Assembly (NCBI GenBank): GCA_016205965.1
Contig: JACQSM010000077.1
Coordinates: 1-17,352 of the forward strand
DNA: 17,352 nt
Direction of reading: 5' to 3'
Source: Candidatus Uhrbacteria bacterium
Lineage (GTDB): Bacteria > Patescibacteriota > Patescibacteriia > SG8-24
Part shown: in pieces, positions 9,100-15,584 of the stretch
Layout: each line of letters opens with the position of its first letter
Numbering within the stretch: the stretch's first letter is position 1
Program-made: the position numbers and the translations under genes
The notes under the pieces: generated by a model
The model's database searches: none
Seen by the model: only the letters and a program-made list of their open reading frames with translations
Told to the model about the DNA's origin: nothing

Positions 9100-9125
9100 A
9101 CAAAACGACGACCCGCCGCGTCAGG

Positions 9126-11174
9126 TCACGAGCAGGCGAACTGCTCCCGCCAGGTCACGCGCTTGAGCGAAGCGCCCTGGAACGCGGCATTCTGCTCCAG
9201 CTTGGGATACGTCCCGCGCTGGGTGCCCTTGCCGGCGTCCCAGGCGATGGCCTTGGAGCCGGTGACCTCCATGGCGAAGATGATGGCCCGCTTGAGATAG
9301 CGGACGGTAATCAAGCGCTGACGCACCTGCTTGACCCTGGTCCCGGCCTGCGCGTGGCTCATCTTGGCCGCGGCCTCGGCGTAGCTGCCGGCCTTGTACT
9401 TCATCAACCGGTACTCCACGCACCCGGCCTCGTACGTCTCCACCGGCACGCCCTGAACCTTCTCGGCCCGGCCGTGGTGGAACTCGTCCTCCTCGCCGTC
9501 ATCCTCGCCGGACGGAACCGTTGCCCCGATGCGGGCGTTGAGCGCCGTCTGCTCGGCCTTGAGCTCGGCCTCTTCCTGCATCAGCTTGACGAGTCCGAGC
9601 GTGGCCGGATTGCTCCAGTTGCCCGAGATCATCTTGATGTTGCGCAGGTTGAGGGTGTAGCACTTGCCGGGCACGTGCTTCTCGACGGCGCCGATCACCC
9701 CGGCCGACTGCAGATCCGCGAAGCTCTTGTCGGTCAGGACCGCCTCGAGCTCGGGCGTGTGCAGATTGCCGTCCAGGATGATGTTGAAGGTCCGATGCAG
9801 CTTCTTGTCTTCGGCCGGGCCGCCGTTCTCGGGCAGCACCTTGGCGTCGACCACGCACTGGACCGAGAAGTTGAAACGCGCCTTGTGGCTGCGGTAGCCG
9901 ACCACTCTCATGGTCTTGCCCAGCGGCGACGGGATGATGCGCGGGTCGCGGGTCATCTCGCCCGAGCGCTTGTAGGCGCCCTTGCCGAGGTAGACCACGT
10001 TGCCCTCGTCTTCCATCAGCGCCCGCAGGACGTTGAGCACGTTATGGTTCGGCCCCTTGGGCTTCAAGCCTTCGCCGATGTGCTTGCGGTCCCGGAACAT
10101 GCGCCGGAACTCGTCGGCCGTCTCGCGCTTCTCGCGCGGCGTGTACGACGAACCCGCCTTCTCGGCCAGGCCGTCGGCGCCGGCATTGATGAGGATCTCC
10201 ACGGCCCCGGCGCTGTCCCCGGTGATATACAGATAGGCCGCCTTGGCGATGGCGTAGCTCTTGGCCGACTCCGGCGTCAATGCCGTTGCCTTGACCGTCT
10301 GTTCCACCTTCTGGCCGTTCATCCGTCCGCGGATGGTGAACTCGTCGCATTCCTGGGTCAGCTCCACGAACAGCGTGGTCTTGCCCTGGTATGCGCCGCG
10401 GGTCCGGACGTGACCACCATCGCCGATGCTGGTCAACTCGGGCGTGGTCTTGAAGACCCTCCCCGCCGGGCCCTTGGCCGGCACGATCGCAAGGTCGAAG
10501 TTGACCGGGCGCGTGTCGCGGAAGACTTCGTCGGCGCTGACGATGGCCGGTCCGAAGTCCTCGATGTCGGAGATGTGGCGGTAGATGCCGGTGTAGCCGG
10601 CCGCCTCGGTCAGCGTCTCCATGAAATCCTGGTTGTAGTGGACGCCGTAGCCGATGACGGAAACGGAAGCGCCGGCCTCATCGAGCGCGCGAACCACGCT
10701 GAACGCCTTCTGCTCCTCCGCGTCCACGCTCCACCGGCTCGGCATGGCGCAGCCATCGGTGAACAGCACCGCATGGTGCAGCATGTCCTTGCGCGCCAGC
10801 CGCTCGACGGTCTGAAGCGTCAGCACGAGCGGCTCCGAGAAGACGGTGGTGTCCATGACGCGAACCTCCTTCTCGACGGCCTGCTTCAGCAGCTCGCGAC
10901 CGGCATGGTTGCACTGCGTCGGGCCGGCGATGAGCTTGGCCCGGTCATGGCCCGAGAAGACGATCACCGACGCGAAGTCGTTGTCGCCCAGCTCGGACAG
11001 GTACTTCTGGCTGTCGCTCTTGAGGTCGTTGATGTTCCCGCCCATCGAGACGGAACAGTCCTCGATCAGAATGGTGTGGCGGAATTCCGGCGTGGCGACG
11101 TCGCCCACATCCAGATCCACCATGACCACGTGCCGAAAACCCTTGATCAAACCTGACTGTGCGTAAATTTTCAA
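9126..11174 (-). CDS. VWA-domain protein linked to a ubiquitin-like cassette
   Basis: 682 aa. The start is taken as a TTG (MKIYAQSG) because AAGGAG lies seven bases upstream; the ATG 63 bases further up has no such site. A von Willebrand factor A domain occupies about residues 32-205 with a complete metal-ion-dependent adhesion site: Asp39-x-Ser41-x-Ser43, threonines 109-110, and Asp140 in LFTDG. The region 220-300 is beta-rich, as in VWA proteins that carry an extra beta-sandwich, then a helical part (300-370). Residues 420-540 are mixed. Residues 552-567 are acidic (EDDGEEDE) and the last 100 residues are basic. No signal peptide or membrane segment is seen, so it is probably cytoplasmic. 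It follows the E2-E1-Ubl operon on the same strand, 170 bases on, but has its own promoter and terminator. A role as substrate receptor, adaptor or target of the conjugation system is inference. Confidence 0.82.
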   Translation of the reverse strand: MKIYAQSGLIKGFRHVVMVDLDVGDVATPEFRHTILIEDCSVSMGGNINDLKSDSQKYLSELGDNDFASVIVFSGHDRAKLIAGPTQCNHAGRELLKQAVEKEVRVMDTTVFSEPLVLTLQTVERLARKDMLHHAVLFTDGCAMPSRWSVDAEEQKAFSVVRALDEAGASVSVIGYGVHYNQDFMETLTEAAGYTGIYRHISDIEDFGPAIVSADEVFRDTRPVNFDLAIVPAKGPAGRVFKTTPELTSIGDGGHVRTRGAYQGKTTLFVELTQECDEFTIRGRMNGQKVEQTVKATALTPESAKSYAIAKAAYLYITGDSAGAVEILINAGADGLAEKAGSSYTPREKRETADEFRRMFRDRKHIGEGLKPKGPNHNVLNVLRALMEDEGNVVYLGKGAYKRSGEMTRDPRIIPSPLGKTMRVVGYRSHKARFNFSVQCVVDAKVLPENGGPAEDKKLHRTFNIILDGNLHTPELEAVLTDKSFADLQSAGVIGAVEKHVPGKCYTLNLRNIKMISGNWSNPATLGLVKLMQEEAELKAEQTALNARIGATVPSGEDDGEEDEFHHGRAEKVQGVPVETYEAGCVEYRLMKYKAGSYAEAAAKMSHAQAGTRVKQVRQRLITVRYLKRAIIFAMEVTGSKAIAWDAGKGTQRGTYPKLEQNAAFQGASLKRVTWREQFACS

Positions 11175-11252
11175 AGTCCTGCTCCTTGGTGGGGCGGATT
11201 CGCCAGGAACCCGCGCGTTCGTTTGCCCCGAGGTCATCCCGAGACATGGCGG

Positions 11253-11281
11253 TTTGTAGCAAAAAAATAACGGTTCGTCAA
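11253..11281 (-). promoter_or_regulatory. Strong promoter of the VWA gene
   Basis: On the minus strand TTGACG (11281-11276), a 17-nt spacer containing seven T's, and an extended -10 TGC-TACAAA (hexamer 11258-11253). It starts 11 bases after the upstream terminator. The leader to the TTG start would be about 70 nt. Confidence 0.72.
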
Positions 11282-11291
11282 GGTCCTGTAA

Positions 11292-11319
11292 TTAAAAAAC
11301 CGCCGCTCATGCGACGGTT
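11292..11319 (-). terminator. Intrinsic terminator of the E2-E1-Ubl operon
   Basis: On the minus strand a 9-bp stem AACCGTCGC / GCGGCGGTT (one mismatch) with a 4-nt loop is followed by TTTTTT. It closes the transcription unit 26 bases after the Ubl stop. Confidence 0.85.
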
Positions 11320-11344
11320 CGTAGCGCGTCTGCCGCCCTCGGGA

Positions 11345-11599
11345 TCACGAGCCCTGGGGGCGCTCCTCCACCTTGACAGAGACGACATTGGCCAATGCCC
11401 TGTCGCCCGGACCGACGAAGGTGTCGAGCGTGGCCGGCTTGTCGTTGACGTACAGGTCCTTGTTCTTGGCCGAGACGCCGGCCTCCTTGAGCACCTCGCC
11501 CAGCTTGGCGCCGCTCTTGTTGACTTCCACCTGCTGGACCTTGGGCTTGCCCTGCTCACCGTTGACCTTCAACTCAACCTTGAACTTTCCCGCAGCCAT
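11345..11599 (-). CDS. Ubiquitin-like beta-grasp protein (ThiS/MoaD/Ubl type)
   Basis: 84 aa starting at MAAGKFKV, after an AAGGAGG site. The predicted order is strand (KFKVELKVNG), strand (KVQQVEVNKSG), helix (AKLGEVLKEAG), short strands (KDLYVNDKPATLDTFV), then GPGDRALANVVSVKVEE as the last strand: the beta-grasp order of ThiS, MoaD and ubiquitin. The C-terminus is E-R-P-Q-G-S, so the expected terminal glycine is followed by one serine rather than ending Gly-Gly. Ubiquitin-like modifiers are adenylated on the terminal Gly by an E1, so removal of the serine would be needed, or the protein is not a classical modifier. The gene lies 37 bases downstream of the E1-like gene and upstream of an operon terminator. 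A ThiS/MoaD sulfur carrier is the main alternative, but the E2 neighbour favours a conjugated Ubl. Confidence 0.72.
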   Translation of the reverse strand: MAAGKFKVELKVNGEQGKPKVQQVEVNKSGAKLGEVLKEAGVSAKNKDLYVNDKPATLDTFVGPGDRALANVVSVKVEERPQGS

Positions 11600-11636
11600 G
11601 GCTGCCTCCTTGTTCTGGGCCCGACATTGGGCCATT

Positions 11637-12317
11637 TCAATCCTCGACCGGGGTTTCCACTTCGTCCGCCGCCTCTTCAGCGTCGAAATCCCTGGCCAGA
11701 AACCGCTTGTGTGGCCTCATCCTGCCACCGGACCACTGAACTGTCAACTGTTTGACGACCCAGTTGGCCGCGTCGACGGCGACGAACACGATGCTGTGCT
11801 GGCCGCAATGCTGCATATTGGCCTCGCTCGACGGATACAGAAAGTGCTCGTAGTAGGCCTTATTCTGGACGTCGCATGGCTTGAGCGCGAAGATGGACAA
11901 GAACTCGACCGTGATCCGGGTGTCGATGAAGGCGTCGACCAACCCGTTGTCCTTCACCTGGTCCCAGATCAGCTTGCGCGCCTCCATGGAGTCGACGCAG
12001 GCGATGACCGTTCCCTTGAGTGGCTCGCCGGCGTACATCCGCTGGATGACCTTGAGGTTCACGCCGCTCTTGGCTCGGACCAGGCGCTCCAAGGCCGTGA
12101 CCTTGAACATGCCGATGTCGTCCTGACCGTAAGCCGAGGGCGCGATGTTGTGCGACTCAATGCCGTCTTCGTCGTAGACTGTGATGTCGTTGACGCCGAG
12201 TTTGGCCAGGATGTCCACGACCCAGCTGCCGACCGAACCGGCGCCGATGACGGTCACCGGCGAGGCGTTCAGCGGGTTGAAGATCTTGGACTGCTGCGAC
12301 AAGTTGAGCGCGTTCAT
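11637..12317 (-). CDS. ThiF/E1-like adenylyltransferase
   Basis: 226 aa, starting at the ATG that overlaps the stop of the E2-like gene (ATGA), with CGGAGG upstream. The Rossmann ATP-binding loop is GAGSVG (25-30). The acidic motif DEDGIESHN (49-57), then DIGMFK (67-72) with the ATP-binding lysine, and CVDSMEAR (107-114) with Asp109 are all at the positions expected for ThiF/MoeB/E1 proteins. A late motif MQHCGQHSI (Cys171) before a helix WVVKQL aligns with the conserved Cys region of MoeB/E1. The CxxC zinc site is absent, as in several bacterial E1 and PRTRC ThiF proteins. The usual NxxRQ arginine region reads N-I-A-P-S, so the arginine finger appears missing. It presumably adenylates the adjacent Ubl and may pass it to the E2-like protein. 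Confidence 0.87.
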   Translation of the reverse strand: MNALNLSQQSKIFNPLNASPVTVIGAGSVGSWVVDILAKLGVNDITVYDEDGIESHNIAPSAYGQDDIGMFKVTALERLVRAKSGVNLKVIQRMYAGEPLKGTVIACVDSMEARKLIWDQVKDNGLVDAFIDTRITVEFLSIFALKPCDVQNKAYYEHFLYPSSEANMQHCGQHSIVFVAVDAANWVVKQLTVQWSGGRMRPHKRFLARDFDAEEAADEVETPVED

Positions 12318-13801
12318 GGAAAAACCTCCGGGGCGACCGGCGCGTTGCCGGTTGGGCCGTCGTTGTTGGGTACGGCGGTTTCGCGGCTTTCCGCCGGCGT
12401 CGGGAGCGACTCCGGCGGCCAAGTCTCGATCTTCACCCGCGCGATCGCCGGCGTGTAGCCGTACTCGAGCCAGCGCAGCACGTGCAGGACGGCATCGGCG
12501 TAACGATGCTCGCCGGCCGCTTGGGTGATGACGTCGGTGACGTTGCCGAAGCAGGGCGTGCCGTCATCGTTGATGTGCGGATGCGACTCGTTCTTCGGGT
12601 GCGTCGGCGACTCGTTCCAGAGGCTGACGCGGCCATGCTGATTGATCCGGATGACGAACTCGCCGACCGGATAGCGCCGGCCGGCATGCTCGATCACGAT
12701 CTGCTTGGTGCCGACGTGCAAACCGTCCTGGACCAGCTCCACCGACGCGACTAGTGGATGGGAGATCAAACGGCGCGTGTCTTCTGGCACGCGCGACAAC
12801 TCCCTTTCAATGAAACCGGAGGTCGTGAGGGTATCGCGGAACATCTCGTACTCGCGTCTGACGCGATACATCACGGCCAGCTGCTGGCGATAGACGTCGA
12901 TTTCGGCATCACACCGCGCAATCTCCTCGGCGATATGTTTGGCTTTTGGGTCGAGCCATTTCTGCGCCATCTGCTTGAGCGCGCCGCGCCGGATGCGGGC
13001 CGGTTTCTTCTTGGCTGGCTTGGCCCGAAGACCTTCCCAGGCCAGCTTCACCATCGATTCGAACACTTGTTGTTGGCGGCCGAGGTCCTTGTCGCTGATG
13101 ACCGGAATCAAGAAGTAGACATTGGAGCCGACGATCTGCACCAACGGCCCCTTGTCGTCTTCGAGCACCGTCCCGCGTCCAGCCGACGGCCCATGACCAA
13201 TGCGGCGATCCAAGCCGTTCTTGAGGTCGATACCGAAGGCGGAGTCGATGTATCTCGTGGCACCGTCGCCCGGCGGACGGCTGTTGGTGTAGATGTGGAT
13301 CTCTCCATCCTTGTCCGGCTGCGGCGCTTTCGGCAGGCCGCCATTGGCATGATAGTAGACGTGCAGGCCGCTCAAACAGGCCAGACGTCGAAGATAGGCG
13401 AAGACCAGCGCATAGGTGGCCGCGTATTCCTCGCGTTCCTTGGCTTCGAGCTTGTCCATGTCCACGACCGTGAGCATTTCTCTCCTCAACGGATAATGGA
13501 GGTCGAGGAAACGGTGGCCCATGATACAGGACGTAGTTTGCCATTCTTCTTTGGCGTCGGAACCGGCGAGACTCTTGGCAAGCGCCACGACCAAGTCATA
13601 CTTCTGCTTCCCGGTCGAAAGCAGGCAGACGTCGATGTCGAGTCCGTCGAAGTTTACCGTCTTGAAGCGCGGTTTGAGGCCGGCCTTTGCGAAGGCCTCA
13701 TCCTTGCCTCGCACCAGCCATGCCGGAAGGCAGAAGAGGTTTCTGGAGTTCTTCGGGGCCGGAGTCTCGGATTCGGTTTCCTTCTTCTCCGCGGGATCCA
13801 T
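12314..13801 (-). CDS. E2/UBC-like protein with long N-terminal region
   Basis: 495 aa, start supported by AGGAGG five bases upstream. The C-terminal part (about 345-452) reads as a ubiquitin-conjugating (UBC) fold. YPVGEFVIRIN and GRVSLWNESP are the strands, then HPHINDDGTPCFGN with His407-Pro408-His409 and Cys417, and a helix AVLHVLRWLEYGYTP matching the E2 helix before the C-terminal PNP-like turn. HPx(n)GxxC is the classic E2 active-site layout. Residues 285-325 look like a coiled coil. Residues 30-260 are a separate, probably alpha/beta region I cannot assign; it has no JAMM (ExnHxHx10D) motif. The tail from 460 is Pro-rich and disordered. E2 proteins paired with ThiF and Ubl genes are known from PRTRC, Bil/Bub and CBASS operons, but this architecture is much longer than PRTRC protein B. 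It heads the operon. Confidence 0.72.
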   Translation of the reverse strand: MDPAEKKETESETPAPKNSRNLFCLPAWLVRGKDEAFAKAGLKPRFKTVNFDGLDIDVCLLSTGKQKYDLVVALAKSLAGSDAKEEWQTTSCIMGHRFLDLHYPLRREMLTVVDMDKLEAKEREEYAATYALVFAYLRRLACLSGLHVYYHANGGLPKAPQPDKDGEIHIYTNSRPPGDGATRYIDSAFGIDLKNGLDRRIGHGPSAGRGTVLEDDKGPLVQIVGSNVYFLIPVISDKDLGRQQQVFESMVKLAWEGLRAKPAKKKPARIRRGALKQMAQKWLDPKAKHIAEEIARCDAEIDVYRQQLAVMYRVRREYEMFRDTLTTSGFIERELSRVPEDTRRLISHPLVASVELVQDGLHVGTKQIVIEHAGRRYPVGEFVIRINQHGRVSLWNESPTHPKNESHPHINDDGTPCFGNVTDVITQAAGEHRYADAVLHVLRWLEYGYTPAIARVKIETWPPESLPTPAESRETAVPNNDGPTGNAPVAPEVFP

Positions 13802-13812
13802 TTATGCCTCCT

Positions 13813-13840
13813 AGGCACGTCGTTCGCGAACGACGTGCCT
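13813..13840. repeat. Perfect 28-bp palindrome in the leader of the E2-E1-Ubl operon
   Basis: Half-site AGGCACGTCGTTCG followed by its exact complement. In the RNA it would form a 12-bp stem with a 4-nt CGCG loop ending directly against the AGGAGG ribosome site of the E2-like gene. It may act as an operator, an mRNA stem or a translational switch. Confidence 0.8.
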
Positions 13841-13862
13841 TGTTGTAATGTCAATGATCCGC

Positions 13863-13879
13863 CTGCCGTTTTTTGGCAG
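13863..13879 (-). promoter_or_regulatory. Short hairpin at the 5' end of the E2-E1-Ubl leader
   Basis: CTGCC / GGCAG with a 7-nt A-rich loop, beginning about where transcription from the promoter at 13887-13914 would start. It may be a 5'-end stabilising stem. The stem is only 5 bp. Confidence 0.4.
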
Positions 13880-13886
13880 ACCGCTC

Positions 13887-13914
13887 ACCTTAGCACTTTT
13901 TCGGCGGGCGTCAA
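13887..13914 (-). promoter_or_regulatory. Promoter of the E2-E1-Ubl operon
   Basis: On the minus strand TTGACG (13914-13909), a 16-nt spacer, and an extended -10 TGC-TAAGGT (hexamer 13892-13887). It begins nine bases after the stop of the preceding gene. The leader to the ATG at 13801 would be about 80 nt and contains the 28-bp palindrome. Confidence 0.68.
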
Positions 13915-13922
13915 GCGGAGGA

Positions 13923-14495
13923 CTAATCGCACGAACACGGACCCCAATGATGGATGTCGTGGTGTTTGCACGGACAGGATGCGTGACTGCGCCAGAAAGC
14001 CGGGCAGCCGGCATTCGCCTTTTCTTCGCCTAAAAACTCGCCTTCGGGCGGCAGACGAAAATCAGCAGTGAGCTTTTCCGGCAATACCTTATACAGGGTT
14101 CGGTCGTCCTCAAGCGTCAGCGGCCTTCCTTTCATATCCCGATGCGCGGCGATCGCTTTCATGAGCCGATCGAGTTCGAGCCGCAAAGATTCTTCGGACA
14201 TCACCTCGAGATCATCGTCCCATTTTTGAGAATCGGCCTGTGCATCGGCAGGAATCGGATCCGCCGCATCGGCCCGGCGATGCGTGAAAAAATCGCGACA
14301 TCGCGCCATCATCTCGTCATGCGGCGGCAGAGCCGTCGGCTTGGGCGGCGTATCCTCGAGCAGCGCCCAAAGCTTATAATCGTCCAGCCAGCAGCGATCA
14401 TCGCCCTTTTGGTCGCGATGATAACGGATGCTCTGCCGAAATTTTTTGATCGCCGCGGAGAGTTTCCCGCGAGTCATGTTTTGATCGAAGATCAT
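13923..14495 (-). CDS. Protein with a duplicated HRDxKG domain and a Cys/His-rich tail, unknown function
   Basis: 190 aa. Residues 12-63 and 103-155 are two copies of one domain of about 52 residues. The first reads L..AIKKFRQSIRYHRDQKG..., then DDYKLWALL and LPPHDEMM; the second reads L..ELDRLMKAIAAHRDMKG, EDDRTLYKVLPE and LPPEGEFL. The shared core is a helix, HRDxKG, (D/E)D-x-x-L, and LPPxxE. The last 27 residues hold five cysteines (164, 174, 176, 187, 189) and several histidines and look like a metal-binding tail. I have an impression that such domains are common in Patescibacteria, but no function is known to me. It starts nine bases after the HAD gene, so they form an operon. The ATG at 14477 is an alternative start; neither has a good ribosome site. 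Confidence 0.68.
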   Translation of the reverse strand: MIFDQNMTRGKLSAAIKKFRQSIRYHRDQKGDDRCWLDDYKLWALLEDTPPKPTALPPHDEMMARCRDFFTHRRADAADPIPADAQADSQKWDDDLEVMSEESLRLELDRLMKAIAAHRDMKGRPLTLEDDRTLYKVLPEKLTADFRLPPEGEFLGEEKANAGCPAFWRSHASCPCKHHDIHHWGPCSCD

Positions 14496-14504
14496 TTTTT
14501 GATC

Positions 14505-15155
14505 TTACACCGTTGGCGCGCATGTCGATAATTCGCGGCCGATTTCGCGCAAACATTCACCGGCATTCCGATGGGCATCGACACGAAATGCGCGGCCGCC
14601 GAGCTCGTCGAACAGATCGCAGGTCTTCCTCGAATCATCGACCAAAAAAGCGTTCGACATCGGGACGCCGAATTCGTCGGCGAGATCGGCGAAGGTCCGA
14701 CCGCGTTGATCGGTTTTCAAACGCCTGACATCCGAACTGTTGACGATACGATCGAAAAATTCGTCCAGCCGGAGCGCCGCGATCGTGAATCTCGAGAAAC
14801 AATCCATGTTATCGGTGACCAGCGCCAGGCGCGCTGTTTTGCGGAGGTCGCGTAACAGAGGGATCGCGTCGTCATGCAGCCGCATATTTTTGCAGCTTTC
14901 CGCCAATGCATCCATCAATGATTCTGCGGGCACTGAAAGCTGCGGCGCCAATAGGTCGCAAATTTCTTCCGAGGACAGCTCCCCCAGCATCCACTGACGA
15001 ACCCGGCCGCGATCGGCGCCGAACAGCAGCGACTGAATCTTTTGGTAAATCTCCGGCCGCATAGTTTGGAAAGATTGCCAAAACCGCGAACCGGACAGCG
15101 TCCCGTCCCAATCGATGAACACCAATGGCCTCCGTTGAACATTCCCGATTCCCAT
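14505..15155 (-). CDS. HAD-superfamily hydrolase
   Basis: 216 aa from MGIGNVQ. The four HAD motifs are present: motif I FIDWDGTLS with Asp15 and Asp17, motif II LVTDN with Thr114, motif III Lys147 (RLKTDQ), and motif IV FLVDDSRKT with Asp173-Asp174. Residues 25-95 form a helical C1-type cap. This fits a small phosphatase/phosphohydrolase of the PGMB/REG-2-like type; the substrate cannot be told. The start chosen places motif I ten residues in, as usual, and has no ribosome site; a -10-like TATACT lies seven bases upstream. An in-frame ATG 51 bases further up exists but would overlap the divergent gene's start and ribosome site. It is followed by the duplicated-domain gene with nine bases between. 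Confidence 0.85.
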   Translation of the reverse strand: MGIGNVQRRPLVFIDWDGTLSGSRFWQSFQTMRPEIYQKIQSLLFGADRGRVRQWMLGELSSEEICDLLAPQLSVPAESLMDALAESCKNMRLHDDAIPLLRDLRKTARLALVTDNMDCFSRFTIAALRLDEFFDRIVNSSDVRRLKTDQRGRTFADLADEFGVPMSNAFLVDDSRKTCDLFDELGGRAFRVDAHRNAGECLREIGRELSTCAPTV

Positions 15156-15162
15156 GATACCA

Positions 15163-15170
15163 AGTATAAG
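15163..15170. promoter_or_regulatory. Overlapping divergent -10-like boxes
   Basis: The bases AGTATAAG give TATACT on the minus strand (15168-15163) towards the HAD gene and TATAAG on the plus strand (15165-15170) towards the 104-aa gene. No convincing -35 is found for either direction. Confidence 0.35.
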
Positions 15171-15204
15171 ATAACGCGATTTCAGGCGCGAGGAGGAGTC
15201 CGTC

Positions 15205-15519
15205 ATGACGAAGAAAACAACGGCGAAGGTTTCAAAGAAGTTGCGGAAAATCTACGGCGACGCCAAAAAAGAGGGCATCTGGATCCGCGAATACAAGGGC
15301 GGTACCGGTTATCTGGCGGCCGCCGGCTACATGAAGGTCATCGAGGCCTGGGAAAAGAAGCTAAGCCGCAAGATCGACATCGAAAAACTCGAACTCGGCG
15401 ATGTGGTCGCCGTCGCCGCTCCAGGAACCGGCAAGACCAGGGAAGAGGCCTGCGAAAATGCCGTCACGAACCTAAAAAAAAGCGAGAAACCTCGCAGAGC
15501 TTCCAAGCCGCGTCGCTGA
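15205..15519 (+). CDS. Small basic protein, unknown function
   Basis: 104 aa with a strong GAGGAGGAG site upstream and its own terminator, so it is very likely a real gene. It begins and ends with Lys/Arg-rich stretches (TKKTTAKVSKKLRK and KKSEKPRRASKPRR). The middle has two short strands and a helix (GIWIREYKGGTGYLAAAGYMKVIEAWEKKL). APGTGKT near residue 75 looks like a P-loop but sits too near the C-terminus and lacks the preceding strand and following domain, so I do not call it an ATP-binding site. Its basic ends could contact nucleic acid. It is divergent to the HAD gene. Confidence 0.68.
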   Translation: MTKKTTAKVSKKLRKIYGDAKKEGIWIREYKGGTGYLAAAGYMKVIEAWEKKLSRKIDIEKLELGDVVAVAAPGTGKTREEACENAVTNLKKSEKPRRASKPRR

Positions 15520-15531
15520 CCGCGGCTTTTT
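15505..15531 (+). terminator. Intrinsic terminator overlapping the end of the 104-aa gene
   Basis: An 8-bp stem AAGCCGCG / CGCGGCTT with an 8-nt loop and a T-run. The stop codon (15517-15519) lies inside the loop. Confidence 0.8.
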
Positions 15532-15544
15532 CATTCGATGGATT

Positions 15545-15571
15545 AAAAAACTCCGCGGGATTTCCACGGAG
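15545..15571 (-). terminator. Intrinsic terminator after the 349-aa protein
   Basis: On the minus strand CTCCGTGG / CCGCGGAG (one mismatch) with a 5-nt loop, then TTTTTT. It lies 13 bases after the stop at 15585. Confidence 0.78.
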
Positions 15572-15584
15572 CCGGTGAAGGCGC

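Noticed and set aside
12314..13801. JAB/JAMM metalloprotease in the N-terminal part of the E2-like protein
   Set aside because: The region has many histidines, but no E...HxHP...SxxD arrangement is present; HPHIND at 407-412 belongs to the E2 active site.
9126..13801. Assignment of the cassette to CBASS type II, Bil/Bub or a complete PRTRC system
   Set aside because: No CD-NTase, JAB, DUF6527-like, ParB or ParM gene is present, the E1 and E2 are separate, and the E2 is much longer than PRTRC protein B.
15412..15440. APGTGKT in the 104-aa protein as a Walker A (P-loop) motif
   Set aside because: Only about 25 residues follow it and there is no Walker B or NTPase core, so it is a chance match.
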